DNA of 64,000 bases, from assembly GCF_900186965.1 (NCBI RefSeq), contig NZ_LT906457.1, positions 2,444,501 through 2,508,500 of the forward strand, in the 5' to 3' direction. Below the pieces are notes generated by a model. The model did not search any database. It saw nothing but the letters and a program-made list of their open reading frames with translations, and had not been told where the DNA came from. Position 1 is the stretch's first letter. Each line of letters opens with the position of its first letter. A program made the position numbers and the translations under genes. The DNA is from Legionella spiritensis (lineage in GTDB: Bacteria; Pseudomonadota; Gammaproteobacteria; Legionellales; Legionellaceae). This document shows positions 58,263 to 64,000 of this stretch, piece after piece.

Positions 58263-58889
58263 TCAGCTCAATGGACTCACGACAAATTGGGCAATACCGA
58301 TACCGCTCGGTGAGTTGAGCGTAGAAACACGGGTGACCACCATGGTCACCATATTATTCTGCTGCGTGTATTCCGTTGCACTCTGATACGTTACCAGTAC
58401 AGGTACTTCTATGCGCCATGAATATCGTCCCTGGTAGAATCCTGCGTTTTTAATAGCCGGGGCGCTGGTCGCAACCGCAGATACGATCAACTTCTTTTGC
58501 TTCACTGCTTCCAGATTGTTTGATTCATCCAGGGCATTTAAAAACAACTCCCACCCCTTGGCAGTAAAAAACCCGGAAGAAGCCTGTAATTCCTGGCGGT
58601 AGTTAACATAATTGTAAGTAAATGCAGCCACAGCAGCTTCACCGGCCCATTGCAAAACGGAACTATTCGATTGATTAGGTTCGGTAAGCGGATACAAGCG
58701 GGTTATCCTGCCGTTAATTCCGGTAGGAAAATAACGGGGTCCGGGAGGATTGTAAACAATATATAACAGAAGATAGAAGAACATAATATTACAGGCTATC
58801 GAGGCCAGTAACACCAGAGTTACTTTCCGTTGACCACTTTTATAAAACTGGTTTCGAATATTGACAGCTGTCAGAGCGTCTTGCGGCAT
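58263..58889 (-). CDS. Second IcmL/DotI paralogue
   Basis: A 208-residue protein of the IcmL family with the same N-terminal helix ('VTLVLLASIACNIMFFYLLLY') and full VirB8-like domain ('SSVLQWAGEAAVAAFTYNYV', 'SGFFTAKGWELFL', 'VLVTYQSATEYTQQNN'). It lies between icmN (9 bp upstream) and icmM, a place where L. pneumophila has no gene as I recall. Coxiella burnetii is reported to carry two icmL genes. The change pattern is mostly conservative, so it appears functional and could form a mixed complex with IcmL and IcmM. Confidence 0.93.
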   Translation of the reverse strand: MPQDALTAVNIRNQFYKSGQRKVTLVLLASIACNIMFFYLLLYIVYNPPGPRYFPTGINGRITRLYPLTEPNQSNSSVLQWAGEAAVAAFTYNYVNYRQELQASSGFFTAKGWELFLNALDESNNLEAVKQKKLIVSAVATSAPAIKNAGFYQGRYSWRIEVPVLVTYQSATEYTQQNNMVTMVVTRVSTLNSPSGIGIAQFVVSPLS

Positions 58890-58898
58890 GGCGTCCCT

Positions 58899-59474
58899 CT
58901 ATACGATAGCATCCCTGAAGGTGATTTCGATTCTTGAATTCGGTGATTCATCACCCCCTTGGGTAAACCAGACCGCCGGCTTGTCACTGCCTGCCCCTTC
59001 CGTAAAGATAAAGCGGCTGTCTATGCCCTGACCCCACAGGTAATTGGCAACAGCCCTTGCTCTGGCCAAAGTCAAGGCTTGTTCTCTTCTCGTCGAGACG
59101 TATTTACTACTGTAACCCGTTACATTAACACCAATTTTTCTGAACTGTTGCAGGAAAAGAACAATGTCATTGAGCAATTCATAAGATTTCCAGGTCAACC
59201 TGGGCGACTGATCCGTAAACAAGGCTGAAGACGGCAGGCTGACAAGATAATCCTGTCCCATTGTAATCACTTTCACCCCGCGTTTATGAAATTTCTTCTG
59301 CATGGTAATCACCATGGAATCGGATGTTCCGGCAACTTTACGCGGCAGCTTGTAAGCGTCACTGTCAATAATCGGCTGATATTTATCACCCTTGCAACCA
59401 AATAACAACACACAAACGAACAGAGTGGCCGGCCATGTTGAACATATCTTTAAGCCAACGCGCAAATGTCTCAC
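58899..59474 (-). CDS. icmN: IcmN/DotK, outer-membrane lipoprotein with OmpA-like domain
   Basis: A 191-residue protein (family about 189). The lipobox 'LLFGC' puts the lipidated Cys at residue 27. The C-terminal OmpA-like peptidoglycan-binding domain is recognised by 'NVTGYSSKYVSTRREQALTLA'. DotK is a peripheral part of the outer-membrane complex, possibly tethering it to murein. The start is GTG 59474 with AGAGGG six bases upstream. It begins the icmN-to-icmJ run. Confidence 0.94.
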   Translation of the reverse strand: MRHLRVGLKICSTWPATLFVCVLLFGCKGDKYQPIIDSDAYKLPRKVAGTSDSMVITMQKKFHKRGVKVITMGQDYLVSLPSSALFTDQSPRLTWKSYELLNDIVLFLQQFRKIGVNVTGYSSKYVSTRREQALTLARARAVANYLWGQGIDSRFIFTEGAGSDKPAVWFTQGGDESPNSRIEITFRDAIV

Positions 59475-59776
59475 TATAAACCCTCTTTATCATTCGTAGA
59501 TTACCGAGTCTTAACAAATAAAAACATACAAATCATTACGTTACAAGCTATTCAGAAAAATTAAGCGCTTGACCTGCATTTATGCTGTATTTTTAATCTA
59601 TTTATTTTTTATTTGCACATTTTTTTACAGGTCAGATACCGGATTGGCAACCTGACACGCAGGCGCCGGAAGTATTTTATCGGGTTGTCTATAGACAGCC
59701 CGATCTGCAATTTCTGGATGAGACACGTGTCTGGAGTTTGTCCTTGTTCAGGGTTTAATGTTCGCCGTTTGCCGCC
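59475..59776 (-). promoter_or_regulatory. icmO-icmN intergenic region, probable icmN promoter
   Basis: A 302-bp gap, the largest within the leftward Dot/Icm run after the icmQ-icmP gap. Near icmO it holds an imperfect hairpin (59681-59702, CGGGTTGTC / GACAGCCCG) that could end icmPO transcription. Nearer icmN it is very AT-rich (59575-59625), as expected for a promoter. No gene and no recognisable regulator box were found. Confidence 0.4.
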
Positions 59777-62128
59777 CTAAAGTGTATCGTCCCCGGAACC
59801 CTTGCTTGCTTTTTCTCGTTCGTTGACAATATGGTCGGACAGTTCGTTGGCTATATCGGCAAGGCTCCCGGCATCAATTTCATCACGCTCCTGCGGGGGA
59901 TAATTGGTTGCCATTTGAAAATCCTTGATCAATTCATTGGCGACCGTGCCGGCGTATTTATCCTTGGCCCCACAAGCTCGTTCAATGACAGACAAATAAT
60001 TTCTTGTCTCATTGATAGCCAAGATAGGTTGAGAAAATTGTTCAACGTCCTTGACCAGAAGAGGTAACGCACCGGATGGTTGGCGAAGTGTACTGAATAT
60101 GGTTAAAACCCCTTCTTCTTCCTCTTCAAGCAAATCTTCAATCGGTTCCGGTTCATTTAAATTATGATAAGCCAACAGTGCGGCAACCCCTCGTTCAATA
60201 GGATCACCTAGCTTGGCTTCATGTAATGATTTGGTTATAAGCGTGATTTCCTCGTTTTCAACTTCTTTCGTAATGCTGATATCACCACTATCCAGCACCC
60301 GCTGAAATCCGGCCAGTTGCTGATACAATTTAGCCAGATAATCATCCGGAGGCGGTTCCACTTTCAGAAACTGATTCAGTTTCAGTTGTTTAACCGGTTT
60401 GGGATTTGCATAAAACATGCGTGCCCGCACAATTTTTGACTTGAAGAAAATATGCGCCTCACCTTCCGTCTGCTCCTTAAGATCAAGCAAGTCAATACGT
60501 GATCTTTTTTCATAGGAAGAACTTTTGGTATCAAGGTAACTGTTGGCAAAACTCGTTTCCTTGGTCTGAAACGAATCGACCTTGGTGACATAAGCTTCAC
60601 CGGCAGTTTTGGTAAAGAAATCCCACGTTTCCGTCGGATCCTCAAGCTTCATACAAATTTTGATATTGGTGTTTGCACCTATTGAAGCCGCTTCCTCTTT
60701 GGAGGCTTTTTGGAACGCCGGTAAATCCTGGCCTGCAAAAATAGCCGAAAATCCCAACGAGCGCGCCTGTGCAGGCACTACTGCAAATCCCTGTACCGCG
60801 TAATACCCGTACTCATCGAGAATGCACATGTAAGGTGTCGGTGAGTTCGTAGGTTTTCGCTCTATCACATCACGATAGTCTCCTTCTACCTCTTCTCCCA
60901 GGCCGGCTGCCATCATAGCTTTTAATGAGGAAACGATAACCTTGCCCAGGTTGGATAACTCATCCGGTGATTTTTCCAGGGCAGGCAGGAGTACAACAAG
61001 TATGCGGCGATTCAAGACAACGTCTTTAAAATCCACTTCGGCCAGATTGGTGCGAATAATGTGCCCGTAAGTATCGGCCAGGGAAGAAAAAACCCTGACC
61101 AGCTGCATGGTAATAAAACCATGTTGCTCCAAAACCTGAGAAACCTGTTTGCCTTTTTTCTCCTTGTTGTAACCAGGCAGGTTGAACACATAGTTACGCA
61201 AGGGATCGGTAACCAGTTTGGGTATGGATTCAATATTAACGCTTTCCTGCTCATCTCTGGGAAACACCTTGTCTATCACAATCGATTCCAGACGCTGCAA
61301 ATCAAAATAATTACGGATGGAATTGGCATCGAGTAATATCGCCCCTTCATCGCGCATATAAACAAGCAGCTTCATCAAGGCTTCCACGAAAGTAATAGCC
61401 CGGCCTTTCCACATATCGCCATCGGACGATTGACCGGAGGATCCCATCAAACTGACCACAAGCTGGGTCAACATACTGGATGACCCCTGACAAAACGGAT
61501 TTAAGGTGTTGGAAAGCCGCTTTTCCTGGGGACCAACAATATCACGAGCACCCGTCATAAAATTGATGAGCAGCAAATCGTCCTCACGCCCCATGCTACG
61601 CACCATGGAAAATACTTTGGCATACAGGGAATTATCGCCTTTTCCGTCCACATAGATAAAACCGCTGGCCTGCACCAGGGCATTGTAAGCCAGAGAAACC
61701 AGCGCTTCCGTTTTACCGCTACCCGTAGAACCAAAAATTAACGCATGCGTTCTTAAATCATCATTGGCAAACCACAACTCTTCATTCGTTTTTCGATCAT
61801 TCCCGAAAAAAGCGATGCCACGCGCCACATTGGGCGTCTTGATGCCTGGCTTCAGGTCATTATAGTCCTTGACCCGGGCGATTTGCGGTAAACGAAAAGG
61901 CAACATCTGTTTGCGTGTATAACTATACAGAAAGGCCAATCCACCCAGAATCAGAATCAGACTGGATGCCTGGGATATGTAGTAAGCCGTGGCGGCCAGT
62001 GACACCAGAACGATAGAAATATTAGTCGGGTCGGAAAAAAAATCCGCAATCCTCTGACCCATTGTCCTCGTGTCTCTGAGTAACTGGGAAGGATCTATCT
62101 CATGCCTTGTATCAATACCACGCATCAT
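59777..62128 (-). CDS. icmO: IcmO/DotL, type IV coupling ATPase
   Basis: A 783-residue protein, same length as L. pneumophila DotL. Two N-terminal membrane helices (about 36-70), Walker A GSTGSGKT at 133-140, Walker B-like 'YMCILDEYGYYA', and the extended C-terminal tail ('EPEPIEDLLEEEEEGV') that in DotL binds DotN, IcmS/IcmW and LvgA. It receives effectors for export. Its ATG overlaps the icmP stop by 4 bp. Confidence 0.97.
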   Translation of the reverse strand: MMRGIDTRHEIDPSQLLRDTRTMGQRIADFFSDPTNISIVLVSLAATAYYISQASSLILILGGLAFLYSYTRKQMLPFRLPQIARVKDYNDLKPGIKTPNVARGIAFFGNDRKTNEELWFANDDLRTHALIFGSTGSGKTEALVSLAYNALVQASGFIYVDGKGDNSLYAKVFSMVRSMGREDDLLLINFMTGARDIVGPQEKRLSNTLNPFCQGSSSMLTQLVVSLMGSSGQSSDGDMWKGRAITFVEALMKLLVYMRDEGAILLDANSIRNYFDLQRLESIVIDKVFPRDEQESVNIESIPKLVTDPLRNYVFNLPGYNKEKKGKQVSQVLEQHGFITMQLVRVFSSLADTYGHIIRTNLAEVDFKDVVLNRRILVVLLPALEKSPDELSNLGKVIVSSLKAMMAAGLGEEVEGDYRDVIERKPTNSPTPYMCILDEYGYYAVQGFAVVPAQARSLGFSAIFAGQDLPAFQKASKEEAASIGANTNIKICMKLEDPTETWDFFTKTAGEAYVTKVDSFQTKETSFANSYLDTKSSSYEKRSRIDLLDLKEQTEGEAHIFFKSKIVRARMFYANPKPVKQLKLNQFLKVEPPPDDYLAKLYQQLAGFQRVLDSGDISITKEVENEEITLITKSLHEAKLGDPIERGVAALLAYHNLNEPEPIEDLLEEEEEGVLTIFSTLRQPSGALPLLVKDVEQFSQPILAINETRNYLSVIERACGAKDKYAGTVANELIKDFQMATNYPPQERDEIDAGSLADIANELSDHIVNEREKASKGSGDDTL

Positions 62129-63258
62129 GATTTTAATTCCTGCATTTCTTTGGCAGATAACTTCACATCTTTAACAGCAGATTCCAAAGCCTTGATCGCT
62201 TCATCAATCATAGGAACCAATGAGCGCCTCCCCATGGCTTTTTCGGCGCGCCAATGCGCAAATGGTCCGCCAACCTCGGAAAATGGTGTTTGCCTGCCTA
62301 TACTGTTAAGCATATACCATAACCGGCGATCTATGGGCTTTAACCATAAAAATTCCGAGCTGGGCACAACACCATCCTCTCGTGCCTCCTCAAGGAGTGA
62401 GGCCATGACTGTCATAAGATAAGCATGCCTGGACACCACTTCCTGCACCAGTTCCGTATTATAGTATTTTTTCAAAATGGGGCGGGCGACCGTAAAATCC
62501 GGCTTCCCCTCGGAACAGGTTTTATCAAGCGTTTCCATGATTAAACTGGCCGATTTTCTATCCCTGTTCATACGTGCCATGAACGCGGCGGCCAGCGCGA
62601 AAGCCTGGGGAGGGCAGCGCTCAAACCCTTCAAAATACGGCCCTAACTGCAAAGTGAATACTCTCTTGGCATCGCCACGCCGAATTCCCGCCGTCATTTC
62701 CTGCCCGGGTGCGGGATTATCAAGAATGGCGTCCTCTTTTTTCAATAAATGGTACTTACGGGCAAATTCCATGGGTGTCAACGCCATAGCCCAGGGCCCC
62801 TTGTTCACATCCTGACTGACCAGATCTTCCTTGACTACGGGCATGATAGCCGGCCAGTTATGCTGCTCCTGGTTGCGCAAGGTTTTCATATCATGCGCTT
62901 TACGGAATTTTAGGGTAATGTTCGATTGATAGAGGAAAAAAGCGAGCAACACAAGAATCAGGACAACCGGATAACGTATATAATCTCCGACGGCGCCGGT
63001 TAAACTGATAAATTTATTCCAGTCAACGGATGCGGGATCGATGGTCTGCATCAGGTAAATGCTGTTATCCAGCGACTGATCCTTGATAAAAAACGCGATC
63101 AGCTTTCCCTGCCAGATATTTAATTTGAAAATAAACGCTACAATATATTGATGAGCGGCTTTCCATATAAAAAACGCAGCAAAAAACAACAGAACCATAA
63201 TCCAGATTGGTGCCATTGAATTATCGCCACTACTTTGCTGTTGTTGTTGCTGAGCCAT
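62125..63258 (-). CDS. icmP: IcmP/DotM, inner-membrane coupling-complex protein
   Basis: A 377-residue protein (family about 376). Gln-rich N-terminus, three membrane helices ('MAPIWIMVLLFFAAFFIWKA', 'YIVAFIFKLNIWQGKLIAFF', 'YPVVLILVLLAFFLY') and a large cytoplasmic domain. In L. pneumophila this domain recognises acidic glutamate-rich effector signals. It is coupled to icmO. Ribosome site weak. The 500 bp upstream are filled with repeats. Confidence 0.96.
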   Translation of the reverse strand: MAQQQQQQSSGDNSMAPIWIMVLLFFAAFFIWKAAHQYIVAFIFKLNIWQGKLIAFFIKDQSLDNSIYLMQTIDPASVDWNKFISLTGAVGDYIRYPVVLILVLLAFFLYQSNITLKFRKAHDMKTLRNQEQHNWPAIMPVVKEDLVSQDVNKGPWAMALTPMEFARKYHLLKKEDAILDNPAPGQEMTAGIRRGDAKRVFTLQLGPYFEGFERCPPQAFALAAAFMARMNRDRKSASLIMETLDKTCSEGKPDFTVARPILKKYYNTELVQEVVSRHAYLMTVMASLLEEAREDGVVPSSEFLWLKPIDRRLWYMLNSIGRQTPFSEVGGPFAHWRAEKAMGRRSLVPMIDEAIKALESAVKDVKLSAKEMQELKS

Positions 63259-63287
63259 CCGATACTTTTAAACAGAATATTTATTAT

Positions 63288-63324
63288 CAAGTATACCCAA
63301 GAAACTTCAAAATGCGAGTTTTGA
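63288..63324. repeat. Dispersed 37-bp repeat, copy 2, upstream of icmP
   Basis: Matches 27193-27230 (CAAGTATACCCAAGAAAC, then TCAAAATGCGAGTTTTG) with few differences. It begins about 30 bp before the icmP start, where the promoter or leader of icmPO should lie. Confidence 0.7.
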
Positions 63325-63373
63325 AACGACTCCACCCATGCGGCATTTGGAAATTTCTTCCGGCTCTGGGTAC

Positions 63374-63516
63374 TAGTACAGTATTTCACTGAAGTTGTCT
63401 TGCTAGTTTGTTATTGCTGCGACAGCCGGGCAAGTCGTAGGTCGGGCGAGGCGCCCGACCTACCTACCTCTTCTGTACCGTTGGCAACAGGACAGAATCA
63501 GTGAAACGTTGCACTA
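63374..63516. repeat. 143-bp inverted-repeat element with internal perfect hairpin
   Basis: The ends TAGTACAGTATTTCACTGA... (63374) and ...TCAGTGAAACGTTGCACTA (63516) are imperfect terminal inverted repeats of about 26 bp. In the middle is a perfect 12-bp stem, GTAGGTCGGGCG / CGCCCGACCTAC (63437-63463), with loop AGG. It does not code and appears once in the window. It abuts the next element, sharing the TA at the border. Confidence 0.75.
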
Positions 63517-63731
63517 GGTTCCGTGAACAAAAATTTTCTTCGCACCATTTTTTGCGAAAAAAAAGTAGCCCGTAAGGAGGCCTGCGGCCGTATTGCGGGT
63601 TTGATGTGCCACTTATGAACGTTTTCCCGCATTACGGCTTCGCCTTCATGACGGGCTACAAGACATTATTATTTGTTGCGCAACAATAGTTGCCTTGTTT
63701 TCGAGCGGAAAAAATTGGTTCACAGAGCCTA
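63515..63731. repeat. Dispersed palindromic element, complete copy between icmQ and icmP
   Basis: The best-preserved copy, 217 bp. Left end TAGGTTCCGTGAACAA, right end TTGGTTCACAGAGCCTA. Next inward: CTTCGCACCATTTTTTGCG; then the core palindrome GTAGCCCGTAAGGAGGCC ... TTCATGACGGGCTAC. TA is present at both tips, consistent with TA target duplication as in IS630/Tc1-type transposition. No transposase is in the window. Confidence 0.9.
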
Positions 63732-63757
63732 GTGCACTTATCTTTTATCGAAGCGAC
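63730..63757. repeat. Partial arm of the short TAGGCTCTGTG-type element
   Basis: GTGCACTTATCTTTTATCG followed by AAGCG equals one arm of the 80-bp copy at 18.8 kb, but the outer bases are missing. It ends three bases before the icmQ stop codon, so it looks like the remains of an earlier insertion behind icmQ. Confidence 0.6.
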
Positions 63758-63759
63758 TG

Positions 63760-64000
63760 TCAACTGGACTCCGCCAGGTGATTTTTAATCAATCGCCCCT
63801 TTGAATACGTATAAATGCCTGACATATGCACAAAACGGGTGATATTCTCCAGATTAATGGCCTTGTCTTTCAAAGAGAGCAGGGGTTTACCAAATTTGTC
63901 AGTCGGTGTTTTATCGGCACTTAAAGCCAGAATATCATTCTGATTGATATAAATACCGACATAAGCCTCGTTAATTTTATTTTCCTTGGATTTTATAAGG
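63760..64000 (-). CDS. icmQ: IcmQ, C-terminal part (5' end outside window)
   Basis: The last 79 codons of a gene entering from the right edge. 'NKINEAYVGIYINQNDIL', 'DKFGKPLLSLKDKAI' and 'FVHMSGIYTYSKGRLIKN' are typical of the C-terminal domain of IcmQ, which has an ADP-ribosyltransferase-like fold and binds NAD+. IcmQ forms pores in membranes and is held by its chaperone IcmR, which should be encoded just upstream outside the window. Gene order icmQ-icmP-icmO agrees with L. pneumophila. Confidence 0.88.
   Translation of the reverse strand, partial: LIKSKENKINEAYVGIYINQNDILALSADKTPTDKFGKPLLSLKDKAINLENITRFVHMSGIYTYSKGRLIKNHLAESS

Noticed and set aside
63515-63731. Considered as a Rho-independent terminator only
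   Set aside because: The same ends and core occur at five other loci, so it is a dispersed element, although it may act as a terminator.

Overview
The window comes from a Legionella species that is probably not L. pneumophila. The evidence is an almost complete Dot/Icm type IVB secretion gene cluster (icmQ, P, O, N, L, M, K, E, G, C, D, J, B, F, H), the enhABC entry locus, a PlaA-type lysophospholipase and a letA-uvrC pair. Three features differ from L. pneumophila as I remember it: base composition looks higher in G+C, there is a second full-length icmL, and no tphA lies between icmB and icmF. All calls were made by reading the sequence; nothing was searched against a database.

Layout. 1-4.9 kb: enhA-enhB-enhC on the minus strand, with enhC cut by the window edge. 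5-12.4 kb: a c-di-GMP and NO signalling block. A PAS-GAF-GGDEF protein with a decayed EAL domain converges on a minus-strand operon encoding an H-NOX-like sensor, a hybrid histidine kinase and a REC-GGDEF-EAL protein. 12.6-13.5 kb: an orphan protein with a YopT-like Cys/His/Asp pattern, a possible Dot/Icm effector. 13.7-16.5 kb: uvrC and letA; letA is frameshifted by a third copy of a 7-bp repeat. 16.6-28.4 kb: housekeeping genes (phhA, a membrane hydroxylase, bioC, comF, an M50 protease, hemA-prfA-prmC, dksA, waaA, djlA). 28.4-43 kb: exported proteins and stress genes (DUF3530-like protein, plaA, two unknowns, deaD, a lipid kinase, fadH, two DMT transporters, sodC, a CAP protein, ahpC-ahpD, a GRDP-like protein). 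43.2-64 kb: Dot/Icm genes. icmH-icmF run rightward, and icmQ to icmB run leftward toward them.

How the genes work together. IcmO, with IcmJ, forms part of the coupling complex that recruits substrates. IcmE, IcmK and IcmN build the core and outer-membrane part; IcmL, IcmM and IcmP are inner-membrane parts; IcmB is the energising ATPase; IcmH and IcmF help place and stabilise the machine; IcmQ is a NAD-binding partner of IcmR. LetA and DksA belong to the known switch from replicative to transmissive growth, so a broken or switching letA would be expected to affect virulence traits.

A thread running through the window is a family of non-coding elements of about 80-230 bp with ends like TAGGCTCTGTG. 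There are six copies plus a fragment. In four places the element's terminal TAG is also the stop codon of the adjacent gene (letA, bioC, plaA, deaD). Two other inverted-repeat elements are also present, and the icmQ-icmP gap holds four stacked repeats.
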